A stretch of DNA of 64,000 bases, taken from contig NZ_JAJOMA010000028.1 of assembly GCF_021129235.1 (NCBI RefSeq), positions 35,978-99,977 on the forward strand, written 5' to 3'. The notes under the pieces are model-generated. The model searched no databases, had not been told where the DNA came from, and worked only from the letters and a program-made list of their open reading frames with translations. The position numbers and the translations under genes were made by a program. The DNA comes from Kineosporia mesophila (GTDB lineage: Bacteria > Actinomycetota > Actinomycetes > Actinomycetales > Kineosporiaceae). Shown here piece after piece: positions 17,089 through 25,711 of this stretch. How positions within the stretch are numbered: position 1 is the first letter of the stretch; each line of letters opens with the position of its first letter.

Positions 17089-17165
17089 GGGGAGCTCCAG
17101 TCTCACTGTCGTGGAAGGGCATCCTCACCCATGCGACGGTTCCGGGCCCAGAGCTTTTCCCAAAG

Positions 17166-17205
17166 CCGGAAACCCGGCCCCCTGTGAGGGGGACCGGGTT
17201 TCCGG
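17166..17205 (-). terminator. Strong stem-loop terminator of the IPT/TIG gene
   Basis: Positions 17166-17205 form a near-perfect hairpin: CCGGAAACCCGG-type arms continued by CCCCC/GGGGG, loop TGTGA, one mismatch. It lies 34 bp beyond the stop of the gene at 17240-18262. There is no long T run. Confidence 0.8.
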
Positions 17206-17239
17206 TGGTGGTTCAGGTGGTGCTGCGCCTCCTACCCGA

Positions 17240-18262
17240 TCAGAAAGCGGCGACCGTGTAGGTCGAGCTCTTCGAGATGGTGCTGTAGTCGGAGTCGTAC
17301 TTGCTGGCGACCGCGTTCAGAAGCTGCACCGAGTAGGCGCCGGTGGTCAGGATCGGGGCCTGGCAGCTCAGGGAGGTGTCGGACTCCACCATGACGCTGG
17401 TGCAGGTCTTCAGCGAGGCGATCGTGGTCGTACCCGAGGTCAGCGTGGTGCCGGCCGGGAGGAAGACAACCGTGACACCCGCCGTGGTGTCGAACGTCCG
17501 GCCACTGAAGCCGCTGCCGGTAACGCTGACCACATTACCGGCGACACCACTGCCGCTGGTCGGCGCGACGGTGACGACCGGCACGAAGCTGACCGTGTCC
17601 GTGGTCGAGGCAGCGCCGTAGCCGTTGTCCACCTTGATCTTGTAGCCGGTGCCCGCGGCGTGCGCCGGGAGCTTGACCGAGAGCTTGGTGGCGCTGACGT
17701 AGGTGGCCGCAGCCTTGACCCCGTCGACGGTCGCGGTGGTCGTCTTGGAGAACTGGGTGCCGGTCACGGTGACCGTGGTGCCGCCGAGGGCGGACGCCTT
17801 GGCCACGTTGCTGGCGGCACCGGAGATCGTGGTGGCGGTCGCCGGAGCCGCGGTGACGAACTTGCCACCGCCCAGCAGAGTCTGGGTGTTGGTGGTGCCG
17901 TCGAAGATACAGAGCATGTAGCTACCGGCCGCCAGCGCCGGTGAGGTGACCCCGATCTTGGTCTTCGAGATCACGTTGAAGGATGTGGCGGCCGTGGCGG
18001 CAGTCGCGTCCACGCCACACGAAGTACCGGAGATGAACCTGACCGCCGCGGCGACCGACGCGCCGGTGGCGTCCTGGAAACCGGCACCCGTGACGGTGAG
18101 CTGGTTTCCACCCAACGTCGAACCGGTGGCCGCGGGGCCGATCTTGATGGTCGTGCTCGCGGCCTGGGCCATGTTGGCCACGGCAACCGTGCCCGCGATG
18201 GCCAGGGCGCCGGCGACAGTCATACTGACGGCCCGCTTGACCGTGATCTTGGGGGTACGCAT
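17240..18262 (-). CDS. Secreted IPT/TIG-domain repeat protein
   Basis: The 340-aa protein has a Sec signal peptide (basic start, AVSMTVAGALAIAGTVAVANMAQAA, cleavage after AQA) and three immunoglobulin-like IPT/TIG modules. Each opens with a Gly-rich strand pair: TLGGNQLTVTGAGFQDA, ALGGTTVTVTGTQFSKT and VAGNVVSVTGSGFSGRT. Cysteine pairs (GTSCGVDA/YMLCIFDG and LKTCTSV/LSCQAP) suggest disulfides in modules 1 and 3. Such proteins are usually surface or matrix components. GGAGGAG precedes the ATG. A sigma-28/WhiG-like promoter candidate lies upstream and a strong terminator downstream, so it is probably monocistronic. Confidence 0.88.
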   Translation of the reverse strand: MRTPKITVKRAVSMTVAGALAIAGTVAVANMAQAASTTIKIGPAATGSTLGGNQLTVTGAGFQDATGASVAAAVRFISGTSCGVDATAATAATSFNVISKTKIGVTSPALAAGSYMLCIFDGTTNTQTLLGGGKFVTAAPATATTISGAASNVAKASALGGTTVTVTGTQFSKTTTATVDGVKAAATYVSATKLSVKLPAHAAGTGYKIKVDNGYGAASTTDTVSFVPVVTVAPTSGSGVAGNVVSVTGSGFSGRTFDTTAGVTVVFLPAGTTLTSGTTTIASLKTCTSVMVESDTSLSCQAPILTTGAYSVQLLNAVASKYDSDYSTISKSSTYTVAAF

Positions 18263-18317
18263 GCGTGTCTCCTCCGTGAGAGAGCTTCGGGATCCTTCGT
18301 GAACCCCACCGGGATGC

Positions 18318-18343
18318 CTATCGACGCGGACCCGGGGGTTTTA
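18318..18343 (-). promoter_or_regulatory. Candidate WhiG/FliA-class promoter
   Basis: On the minus strand TAAA is followed by 14 bp and GTCGATAG; the sigma-28/WhiG consensus is TAAA-N15-GCCGATAA. It lies about 55 bp upstream of the IPT/TIG start codon. Spacing is one base short and two -10 positions differ, so the call is tentative. Confidence 0.35.
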
Positions 18344-18554
18344 ACGACGGAGTCCACCGGTCACCCGAACAGCGCACCGGATCGGCATTTCGTCACTCAG
18401 ATGCCAGCGATGAGCACTCAGAGTGACGGCATTACGCGCGAATCCGGTCAAGTCGAAGCGGTCCGCGAGAGCGATGCCGAGAACCTGCGTGCGGGGACTC
18501 AAGCCGCACGGTCACCGGGCCCGCCCGGACGGACCTCCGCTCCCGGACAAAATG

Positions 18555-18585
18555 CGGGCAGGCCGCCCGGAGGACGGCCTGCCCG
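18555..18585 (-). terminator. Rho-independent terminator of the DUF2877 gene
   Basis: CGGGCAGGCCG and its exact reverse complement flank a 9-bp loop. On the minus strand the stem is followed after two bases by TTTT. It lies 15 bp beyond the DUF2877 stop. The remaining intergenic stretch 18344-18554 shows no gene. Confidence 0.85.
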
Positions 18586-18600
18586 GTGGTGCTGAGGGTG

Positions 18601-19473
18601 TCAGTACAGGGCGCTGATCGGCCCGGTGGCGTCGATGGCCACGCGGCGACGGTCAGGCCCCTGGATCAGGTTGGTCAGCTGGGCGACGGCACCGGCGGCC
18701 ATGGCCGCACCGGAGCTGGCCCCGACCGGCAGCACCTCTTCGAGAGCCGGGCGGATGGCGGCCGGGTCGCCGGTGCTCAGGGCGCCGACGAAACGGATCA
18801 GCTGGGGTACCACGGCACCGGCGACGGCCGAGCGCAGCAGGGCGGCGGAGATGGCCGTCGTGCGGCCGTCGGCCCCCGCCACACCGTCGGCCAGCAGGCG
18901 GTGGGCCGTGGAACGCGGGGCCCAGGCGGCCAGCGCGGCCAGCGCGCCGACCAGAGCGTCGTCACCGGCGGGCGTGAGGCCCGGACCGGTACCGAGCAGC
19001 GCCTCGAAGGCCTTCTCGGTGTCACCGGAGCGCAGTAGGTCGAGGCCTTCGGCCAGCGGCTCCGCGGCGCCTTCCAGCAACTGGTCGAGCAGCGCCGTGG
19101 GCAGCAGCTCGGGAGCCGGCGGGGGCATGACCTGCTTGGGCACGGTCGGGTTCCACCAGCTCAGCACGGGCAGCCGGGTACCGGCCATCGAGACGGCGCC
19201 GTGGCCGAAGACGATCGGGCCGGGCGCCACCGGGTCGCCCTCGACGGAGACCGGCACCAGGTCGGCGACACCGGGCGGCAGCGTCAGACCGATCGGCAGC
19301 TGTACGGCTGCCGGGTCGAGCAGGGCCACCACGGCACCGGGGCGGTAACCCTCGGTCTCGTCCGTCACCGGATCGATCTCCAGATAGACGGCACCGGAGA
19401 CGATCGCGCTCACCCGCGCCGGTCTCGCAGGACCGGCGAGCAGAGGGAACAGGGTCAGGCTCGCGGCCGTCAT
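18601..19473 (-). CDS. DUF2877 (AllH-like) protein
   Basis: The 290-aa protein carries the DUF2877 signature LLGTGPGLTPAGDDALVGALAAL, followed by STAHRLLADGVAGA and a C-terminal Gly/Ala-rich part (PVGASSGAAMAAGAVAQL). AllH/DUF2877 proteins have been linked to carbamoyltransfer in allantoin/oxamate catabolism. The divergent neighbour is a nucleobase permease, which fits a purine/pyrimidine-breakdown context. The ATG is at 19473. The 298-bp divergent gap to the permease contains no recognisable operator apart from general A/T-richer patches. Confidence 0.82.
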   Translation of the reverse strand: MTAASLTLFPLLAGPARPARVSAIVSGAVYLEIDPVTDETEGYRPGAVVALLDPAAVQLPIGLTLPPGVADLVPVSVEGDPVAPGPIVFGHGAVSMAGTRLPVLSWWNPTVPKQVMPPPAPELLPTALLDQLLEGAAEPLAEGLDLLRSGDTEKAFEALLGTGPGLTPAGDDALVGALAALAAWAPRSTAHRLLADGVAGADGRTTAISAALLRSAVAGAVVPQLIRFVGALSTGDPAAIRPALEEVLPVGASSGAAMAAGAVAQLTNLIQGPDRRRVAIDATGPISALY

Positions 19474-19771
19474 TTCTTAACCTCCGAACGTCCGCGAAGT
19501 GACCCCACGGACAACAGCACGTCTGAGGAACGGTGCTGAAACTACCGGACGTCGGCGACACATCAGACATCGAAACGTCCCGACGCGCTCGGCCGGCCCC
19601 TGGGGAGCACATCGCGCCACAGGGGGCGACCGGGCGACTACGCACGCGTACCGAGGGCGCGCCGCTGGTCGCCTCGTTTGTGAGGTTCGCGTAAACACCA
19701 GCCACCGATCAGTGACGAGGAGTCACCTCTCCTCTTACGCTTCGCCGCAGGCAACGACAGGGAGGGGCAAC

Positions 19772-21157
19772 ATGGCCATCGGATGGAAGTTGCACGGAGA
19801 CGGCAAGACGCTGGCACCGGGCGAGGTGGTGGCACCGGACGAGAGGCTGAGCTGGGACCGCACGATCGGTCTCGGGGCCCAGCACGTGGTGGCCATGTTC
19901 GGCGCCACGTTCGTCTTCCCGGTGCTGATGGGGCTCAACCCGCAGCTCGCGATCATGATGAGCGGCATCGCGACGATCGTGTTCCTGCTGATCGTGCAGA
20001 ACAAGGTTCCGTCGTACCTCGGCACCAGCGCCTCGTTCGTCGGCGGGGTGGCGGCGATCCGGGCCCAGGGCGGTGACTCCTCCGACGTCACCGGCGCGAT
20101 CCTGGTCGCCGGTCTGGCGCTGGTCGCGGTCGGCCTGGTGATCCATTTCGCGGGCGCCCACATCGTCAACGAGATCCTGCCGCCGGCCGTCACGGGTGCG
20201 GTGGTGATGCTGATCGGCTTCAACCTGGCCCCGGTGGTCGCGGACACCTACTGGCCGCAGGACCAGTGGGTGGCCCTGCTGGTGATGATCTTCGTGATCG
20301 TGCTCAGCGTGGCCGTGGGCGGCTTCATCGGCCGGATCGCGATCTTCCTCGGCCTGGTGTTCGGCTATCTGGTCTCCTGGCTCTTCGACCAGGTGTTCGG
20401 GCAGATCACCGCCTTCAACGCGGGCACCGGCGAGGTGGACACGCACTGGCGGGTGGTCTGGGACAGCGTCGAGAGCGCCTCCTGGATCGGGTTCCCGGAC
20501 AAGACCATGGTCGGCCCGGACGGCCTGGAGGTCGCCGGCTGGCACGCCCCGACCTTCTCGGCCGCGTTCATCCTGCTGGTGCTGCCCTCCGTGATCGCCC
20601 TGGTCGCGGAGAACGCCGGGCACGTGAAGGCGGTCAGCGAGATGACCGGGGCCGACCTGGACCCGGTGCTCGGCCGGGCGATCGCGGGCGACGGGGTGGG
20701 CACCGTGCTCGCCAGCGCCGTGGGTGGCTCCCCGACCACCACCTACGCCGAGAACATCGGCGTGATGGCCGCGACCCGCGTCTACTCCACGGCCGCGTAC
20801 TTCGTGGCCGCGATCGTCGCGATCCTGTTCGGGCTCTGCCCCAAGTTCGGCGCTCTGGTGTCGTCCGTGCCCGGTGGTGTGCTCGGCGGCATCACCGTGG
20901 TGCTCTACGGCATGGTCGGCCTGCTCGGCGCCAAGATCTGGATCGAGAGCAAGGTCGACTTCGGTAACCCGATCAACCTGGTGCCCCTGGCCGCCGGGCT
21001 GATCGTGGCGATCGGCAACGTGAGCCTGAAGGTCACCGACGACTTCTCGCTCTCCGGTATCGCGCTGGGCACGATCATCGCGGTGGCGGGCTGGCACCTG
21101 GCCCGGGCGGTGGCTCCGGCACACCTCAAGGAGCAGTTGAAGGCCAGCCGAGTCTGA
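19772..21157 (+). CDS. NCS2-family uracil/xanthine permease
   Basis: The 461-aa inner-membrane protein has about 14 helices and the NCS2 substrate motif region (VALVAENAGHVKAVSEMTGADLD and SPTTTYAENIGVMAATRVYS), which matches the UraA/RutG uracil branch rather than the xanthine branch. It imports nucleobases by proton symport. The ATG at 19772 is chosen because GGAGGGG lies 5 bp upstream and the hydrophilic N-terminus then matches the family; the longer upstream frame is not protein-like. It is divergent from the DUF2877 gene. Confidence 0.93.
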   Translation: MAIGWKLHGDGKTLAPGEVVAPDERLSWDRTIGLGAQHVVAMFGATFVFPVLMGLNPQLAIMMSGIATIVFLLIVQNKVPSYLGTSASFVGGVAAIRAQGGDSSDVTGAILVAGLALVAVGLVIHFAGAHIVNEILPPAVTGAVVMLIGFNLAPVVADTYWPQDQWVALLVMIFVIVLSVAVGGFIGRIAIFLGLVFGYLVSWLFDQVFGQITAFNAGTGEVDTHWRVVWDSVESASWIGFPDKTMVGPDGLEVAGWHAPTFSAAFILLVLPSVIALVAENAGHVKAVSEMTGADLDPVLGRAIAGDGVGTVLASAVGGSPTTTYAENIGVMAATRVYSTAAYFVAAIVAILFGLCPKFGALVSSVPGGVLGGITVVLYGMVGLLGAKIWIESKVDFGNPINLVPLAAGLIVAIGNVSLKVTDDFSLSGIALGTIIAVAGWHLARAVAPAHLKEQLKASRV

Positions 21158-21163
21158 TCGGGT

Positions 21164-21197
21164 TCGGGTGGTGGCCGGCAGCCCTGCCACCACCCGA
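21164..21197 (+). terminator. Stem-loop after the NCS2 permease
   Basis: TCGGGTGGTGGC and its exact reverse complement (12 bp) enclose a 10-nt loop starting 7 bp after the permease stop. There is no T run. It could serve both the permease and the convergent minus-strand operon ending at 21200. Confidence 0.7.
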
Positions 21198-21199
21198 GA

Positions 21200-21349
21200 T
21201 CAGCACCCGAGCGCGGCGAGCCATCCAGCCGGGGCAAGGTGGCCGGGCGTCGGTGACGGTCCGGGCCCCAGCAGCACCCGGTAGACACCCAGGTTCCGCA
21301 GCACCTCCGGATCCCGCGGGGTGGGGTCGAGCAGCGTGGCGATCCGCAC
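21200..21349 (-). CDS. Possible 49-aa protein downstream of pxpC
   Basis: GTG at 21349, five bases after the pxpC stop, opens a 49-codon frame with a protein-like sequence: VRIATLLDPTPRDPEVLRNL then GVYRVLLGPGPSPTPGHL. It ends just before the shared hairpin, so it would be the last cistron of the pxpBC transcript. No ribosome site is evident and no family was recognised; it could be a remnant of a larger gene. Confidence 0.4.
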   Translation of the reverse strand: MRIATLLDPTPRDPEVLRNLGVYRVLLGPGPSPTPGHLAPAGWLAALGC

Positions 21350-21354
21350 GACGA

Positions 21355-22224
21355 TCAGCGGGATGCTCGCGGACCGAACACCCGGAACCGCAGCCCGGTA
21401 CCGGGGGCGGCCTGCGCCGCCCGGTCGAGACTCCGGCGGGTCACCACGCCGATCACCGGATAGCCGCCGGTGACCGGGTGATCGTTGAGAAACAGCACGG
21501 GCAGTCCGTTCCCGGGCACCTGGAGGCTGCCCGTGGCCATGCCCTCGGACGGCAGTTCGCCCGGTCGGGCACGTTCCAGCGGGGAGCCTTCCAGTCGCAG
21601 TCCCACCCGGTTGCTGGTCGGGGAGACCTTCCAGAGCGTACGGACGAGGGTCACCAGGGCCGCTTCGGTGAACCAGTCCGCCCGGGGCCCGGCCGTCACG
21701 TCGAGCACCGGATCACGGAGAATGCCCGGCGGGGCGACGAAATCGACCGGCGGCACCTCACCCGGGGAACCGACCGGCAGCCCGGAACCCTCGGTCAGGA
21801 CCGGGGGACCCAACCCGCTGAGAACGTCGGTGGAACGACTGCCGAGAACGACGTCCACCCTCAGCCCACCCGAAAAGGCGATGTACGAGCGCAACCCGGC
21901 CGTGACCGCACCGATCTCGAGCGTCTGCCCGGGGCCTACCCGGACCGCCGCGTCGAAGGCGGCGGGCCGGCCGTCGACCAGCACCGGCGCCGGGGCCCCG
22001 GTGACCGCGACCGTGACCGGAGCCGTCCCCTCCCATCGCAGCCGCGGGCCACGCATGGTGGTCTCCAGGACCGCCGCCCCGACCGGATTGCCGACCAGCC
22101 GGTTGGCCAGGCGGAACGAGAACCGGTCGAGCGCACCCGACGACGGCACGCCCAGGTGCGCGTGACCGGGGCGGCCGTCGTCCTGGATCGTGGTGAACAG
22201 ACCCGGGTGAAGCACGTGGAACAT
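21355..22224 (-). CDS. pxpC: 5-oxoprolinase subunit C / biotin-dependent carboxyltransferase family (KipA-like)
   Basis: The 289-aa protein opens with MFHVLHPGLFTTIQDDGRPGH and continues with PSSGALDRFSFRLANRLVGN, the hallmark of the KipA/PxpC family. Later motifs are SYIAFSGGLRVDVVLGSRSTD and HPVTGGYPVIGVV. With PxpA and PxpB it hydrolyses 5-oxoproline to glutamate using ATP. The start ATG overlaps the pxpB stop by one base. PxpA (LamB/YcsF) is absent from the window, so it must be encoded elsewhere or the pair has another role. Confidence 0.93.
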   Translation of the reverse strand: MFHVLHPGLFTTIQDDGRPGHAHLGVPSSGALDRFSFRLANRLVGNPVGAAVLETTMRGPRLRWEGTAPVTVAVTGAPAPVLVDGRPAAFDAAVRVGPGQTLEIGAVTAGLRSYIAFSGGLRVDVVLGSRSTDVLSGLGPPVLTEGSGLPVGSPGEVPPVDFVAPPGILRDPVLDVTAGPRADWFTEAALVTLVRTLWKVSPTSNRVGLRLEGSPLERARPGELPSEGMATGSLQVPGNGLPVLFLNDHPVTGGYPVIGVVTRRSLDRAAQAAPGTGLRFRVFGPRASR

Positions 22225-22853
22225 CAGGCGACCGGCCGGAATCGAACGGTCGTGCCGGGACGGATCACGGCCGGTGGATCGGCCTTCTCGTCCCACAGAC
22301 GGGCCGTGGTGCTCCCGATCAGCCGCCACCCGCCCGGGCTCTTGCGCGGATAGACGGCAGTGAATTGGTCGGCGAGCGCCACGGACCCTCCCCGTACGGC
22401 CGACCGGGGCTCGGGGCGCCGGGGCACCCGCAGCTGCTCGGGCACACCGGTGAGATAGACGAAGCCGGGTGCGAAACCACTGAGTGCGGCGTGGAAATCG
22501 GTTCCGGTGTGGATCTCGACGATCTGCCGCACACTGAGCCCGGTCAGCGAAGCCACCTCTTTCAGGTCGGGTCCGTCGTAGCGCACGTCGAGGGTGATGG
22601 TGCCGGTGTCGGCCGCGGCCTCGACCGGTTCCTGCTCGATCTCGGCCAGCAGCACCCGGAAGAGCTTGTCGGGCATGGGTTCCCCCAGCACGACGAGCAC
22701 TGTGGACAATCCCGGCACGACGTCGATCAGCTGGATGCGCCGCCGCCCGGCAATGTTCCGCAGGCCCTGGGCGACCAGGGCGGGGTCGGCCTCGGGCACG
22801 TCGATGAGATAGCCGGACTCCCCCGCCGGCCAGGCGATCAGTGACGTGCCCAC
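22224..22853 (-). CDS. pxpB: 5-oxoprolinase subunit B (KipI-like)
   Basis: The 209-aa protein matches the KipI/PxpB allophanate-hydrolase subunit 1 family: IQLIDVVPGLSTVLVV, YDGPDLKEVASLTGLSV, the strongly conserved FAPGFVYLTGVPEQLRVPRR, and GGSVALADQFTAVYPRKSPGGW with RLIGST. Start GTG 22853 is preferred because GGAG lies 8 bp upstream; a GTG 12 codons earlier would also fit. Translation is coupled to pxpC by a 1-bp overlap. The 289 bp upstream to the divergent nucleotidase shows no convincing gene. Confidence 0.93.
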   Translation of the reverse strand: MGTSLIAWPAGESGYLIDVPEADPALVAQGLRNIAGRRRIQLIDVVPGLSTVLVVLGEPMPDKLFRVLLAEIEQEPVEAAADTGTITLDVRYDGPDLKEVASLTGLSVRQIVEIHTGTDFHAALSGFAPGFVYLTGVPEQLRVPRRPEPRSAVRGGSVALADQFTAVYPRKSPGGWRLIGSTTARLWDEKADPPAVIRPGTTVRFRPVA

Positions 22854-23142
22854 GAGCAGGTCTCCGGACGTTCGGCCAGAAGGTCCCACCCGGCGATCAG
22901 CCGATTCCGGGAGACTCCGGCTTCACCGGACGGGACGGTGCTGGGCGCAGCTGACATCGCAGGTTCCCCGATCTGAAGACGTGGCGCGACAGGAACTGAT
23001 CACGGCGTCGGTGGAGGTGGTCAAGAATCGATGAAGGAACCTGGGTCTTAGCTGTGTGAACAGCAGATCAATTTTGTGCCCGTAACCCGATATTGCCCTT
23101 TAGTTCCTGGATCCTCACACAGCCAGTGGATAGCTTGCCCAC

Positions 23143-24990
23143 ATGAAGCCCCTCATCAAGCGGAGAGGCGGGCTCACCGCAGCAGTCGCCGCGAGCACCG
23201 TCGCAGCAGCCCTGTTCGCGCTGCCGTCCTCACCTGCCCAGGCCAGCGACGCGGCTGCGGCGAAGTCCAAGCCGAAGGCCGACAAGACCGTCGACCTGCA
23301 GATCCTCAGTTTCAACGATTATCACGGCAACCTCGAGCCGCCCACCGGCACTGACGGCACCGTGACCACCAAGGCAGGCTCGGTCCTGGCCGGTGGAGCT
23401 GAGTACCTGACCAACGAGCTCCGCACCCTGCGCAAGGGCCAGAAGAACACGCTGACCGTCGCCGCCGGTGACCTCATCGGTGCCTCACCCTCCATGTCCG
23501 GCCTGTTCAAGGACGAGCCGAGCATCGAGACCCTGAACAACATGGGCGTCGACGTGTCCAGCGTCGGCAACCACGAGTTCGACGAGGGCGTGACCGAGCT
23601 GCTGCGCATGCAGTACGGCGGTTGCCACCCGACCGAGGGCTGTTTCGACGACGACGGCTACAGCGGCGCCGACTTCCAGTACCTGGCGGCCAACGTCGAG
23701 TACAAGGACGGCGTCAAGGTCACCAAGCCGAAGAAGGCCAAGAACTACGGCAAGTGGTTCAAGGCCCGGACCGGCCGCACCGTGCTGCCCCCGACCTCGA
23801 TCAAGAAGGTCGACGGCATCAAGGTCGGCTTCATCGGCATGACCCTCGAGGGCACGACCGAACTGGTCGCCCCGGCCGGCGTCAAGGACGTCCAGTTCAA
23901 CGACGAGGTCGTCTCCGCCAACCTGGCCGCCAAGGACCTTCGCAAGAAGGGCGTCGAGGCGATCGTGGTGCTGCTGCACGAGGGCGGCATCCCGCCCACC
24001 GGCGCCACCTACGACTACGACTGCAACTCCGGTAGCGCTGCCGGTATCTCGGGCCCGATCGTGAACATCGCGAAGACCCTTGACTCGAGCATCGACCTGG
24101 TTGTCACCGGGCACACGCACAACTCGTACAACTGCAACATCCCGGACCCGAAGGGCAACCCGCGTCTGGTCACCAGCGACCTGTCCTACGGCCGCACGGT
24201 CACCGAGACCGACCTGAAGCTCAGCAAGAAGACGAAGGACGTCATCCGTACCCAGGTGACGTCGAAGAACGTCCTCGTCGACCGCGACCAGACGAAGGCC
24301 GCGGACCAGACCAAGGTCATCGCCAAGTGGAAGGCCCTGGCGGCCCCCATCTCCAACAAGGTGATCGGCGAGATCACCGCCGACATCAAGCGCAGCGTCA
24401 GCCGCGACGGTGAGTCCAGCCTCGGCGACCTGATCGCCGACGCCCAGCTCTCCGCCACCAAGGCCGCCGGCGACGGTGGCTCGCAGGTCGCGTTCATGAA
24501 CCCCGGTGGCGTGCGCACCGACCTGACCTACGCCAACGGCCCCGCCAACGAGGGCGACGGCAAGGTCACCTACGGCGAGTCGTTCACCGTGCAGCCGTTC
24601 GGCAACCTGCTGGTCTCGATGGACGTGACCGGTGCGCAGATCGACACCATGCTCGAGCAGCAGTGGACGACGCAGACCGACGGCAGCATCAAGTTCCTGC
24701 ACATGGGCGTCTCGGACGGCTTCACCTACAGCTACTCCAAGTCCGCCGCGGTCGGCAGCAAGGTGAACGCGTCGAGCATCAAGCTGAACGGCACGGTCAT
24801 CAACCCGACCAGCACCTACCGGATCACGGTCAACTCGTTCCTGGCCGACGGTGGTGACGGCTTCCTCGTCCTCAAGGACGGCACCAACCGGATCGGTGGC
24901 GGCGTCGACCTGGACGCCTTCAACGCCTACCTCACCGCCAACTCCCCGGTGACCGGCCCGACCCCGAACCGCGTCACCGCGCTCGACTGA
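23143..24990 (+). CDS. Secreted bifunctional metallophosphatase / 5'-nucleotidase (UshA family)
   Basis: The 615-aa exported enzyme hydrolyses extracellular nucleotides to nucleosides and phosphate. A signal peptide covers about residues 1-36 (LTAAVAASTVAAALFALPSSPAQA). The metallophosphatase domain shows LQILSFNDYHGNLEP, VAAGDLIGASPSMS, SVGNHEFDEG and VTGHTHNSYNCN. The C-terminal nucleotidase domain shows SLGDLIADAQL, FMNPGGVRTDL, YGESFTVQPFGN and SFLADGGDGF. It feeds nucleobase/phosphate salvage and fits the nearby NCS2 permease. A strong terminator follows. Confidence 0.95.
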   Translation: MKPLIKRRGGLTAAVAASTVAAALFALPSSPAQASDAAAAKSKPKADKTVDLQILSFNDYHGNLEPPTGTDGTVTTKAGSVLAGGAEYLTNELRTLRKGQKNTLTVAAGDLIGASPSMSGLFKDEPSIETLNNMGVDVSSVGNHEFDEGVTELLRMQYGGCHPTEGCFDDDGYSGADFQYLAANVEYKDGVKVTKPKKAKNYGKWFKARTGRTVLPPTSIKKVDGIKVGFIGMTLEGTTELVAPAGVKDVQFNDEVVSANLAAKDLRKKGVEAIVVLLHEGGIPPTGATYDYDCNSGSAAGISGPIVNIAKTLDSSIDLVVTGHTHNSYNCNIPDPKGNPRLVTSDLSYGRTVTETDLKLSKKTKDVIRTQVTSKNVLVDRDQTKAADQTKVIAKWKALAAPISNKVIGEITADIKRSVSRDGESSLGDLIADAQLSATKAAGDGGSQVAFMNPGGVRTDLTYANGPANEGDGKVTYGESFTVQPFGNLLVSMDVTGAQIDTMLEQQWTTQTDGSIKFLHMGVSDGFTYSYSKSAAVGSKVNASSIKLNGTVINPTSTYRITVNSFLADGGDGFLVLKDGTNRIGGGVDLDAFNAYLTANSPVTGPTPNRVTALD

Positions 24991-25005
24991 TCCACCACTG
25001 AAAGC

Positions 25006-25046
25006 ACAGCGCCCCCGGTGACCTGGATCACCGGGGGCGCTGTTTT
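25006..25046 (+). terminator. Rho-independent terminator of the 5'-nucleotidase
   Basis: ACAGCGCCCCCGGTGA and its exact reverse complement enclose a 6-nt loop and are followed by TTTT. It lies 15 bp after the stop. Convergent placement against the acetyltransferase gene suggests it may work in both directions. Confidence 0.95.
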
Positions 25047-25061
25047 CATGGAGGACGCGGG

Positions 25062-25619
25062 TCAGCTCGGCTCGGCGGGGCGTCCGGGAGACGCGCCCTC
25101 CCCCAGAGCACGCTGCATCCAGGCGACCGAGAGCCACTGGCCCTTCTTGAAACCGACGTCCTCGTAGAGACCGACCCGCCGGAAACCGAGGGCCTCGTGC
25201 AGCCCGACGCTCGGCTCGTTCGGCATCGAGATCACGGCCAGGGCCTGCCGGTACCCGCGCTTCTCGAGGCGGTTCAGCAGCTCCTCGTACAGCGCCCGGC
25301 CGCCGCCGCGGCGGTGCCGGTCCCGCGCCATGTAGATGCTGACCTCGCACGCCCATCGGTAGGCGGGGCGCACCCCGAGCTTGCTGGCGTAGGCGTAACC
25401 GGCCACCTCGCCGTCCACCTCCAGCACCAGCCAGGCGTGACGAGCCCTGGCGTCGGCGATTCTCCCGGCCATCTCGTCCGCGGTCGGCGGCATGGACTCG
25501 AAGCTGAGCGTCGTCTCGCGGACGTACGGCTCGTAGATCCCCGCGCAGGCGGATGCGTCCGCAAGTCGTGCGTCACGGATCACGTGGTCTGTGGTCACAT
25601 AGGGGAAGATATTGCTCAT
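25062..25619 (-). CDS. GNAT acetyltransferase, phosphinothricin-acetyltransferase-like
   Basis: The 185-aa protein has the GNAT fold of the PAT/Bar-like branch: VIRDARLADASACAGIYEPYV, SFESMPPTADEMAGRI, the VAGYAYASKLGVRPAYRWACEVSIYM strand, and acetyl-CoA loop DRHRRGGGRALYEELLNRL. Related enzymes N-acetylate phosphinothricin, methionine sulfone or similar amino-acid analogues, so a detoxification role is likely but the substrate is not known. The ATG at 25619 is preferred; the upstream in-frame extension is not conserved-looking, and the ribosome site is weak. Confidence 0.85.
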   Translation of the reverse strand: MSNIFPYVTTDHVIRDARLADASACAGIYEPYVRETTLSFESMPPTADEMAGRIADARARHAWLVLEVDGEVAGYAYASKLGVRPAYRWACEVSIYMARDRHRRGGGRALYEELLNRLEKRGYRQALAVISMPNEPSVGLHEALGFRRVGLYEDVGFKKGQWLSVAWMQRALGEGASPGRPAEPS

Positions 25620-25711
25620 GAGCATCTGGTGTCTCTGCTCGGTGACCAACCCGTCACCTGGCACCGCTCGGTAATCCCTTCCGTACCTGACCGGCTTGGG
25701 GGAAATATCCA

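Noticed and set aside
22846..23034. 62-codon frame between pxpB and the nucleotidase
   Set aside because: Arg-rich, overlaps the pxpB start antisense, no ribosome site.
23485..25356. 623-codon minus-strand frame opposite the 5'-nucleotidase
   Set aside because: It is a shadow of a well-defined secreted enzyme; the frame also runs through a terminator.
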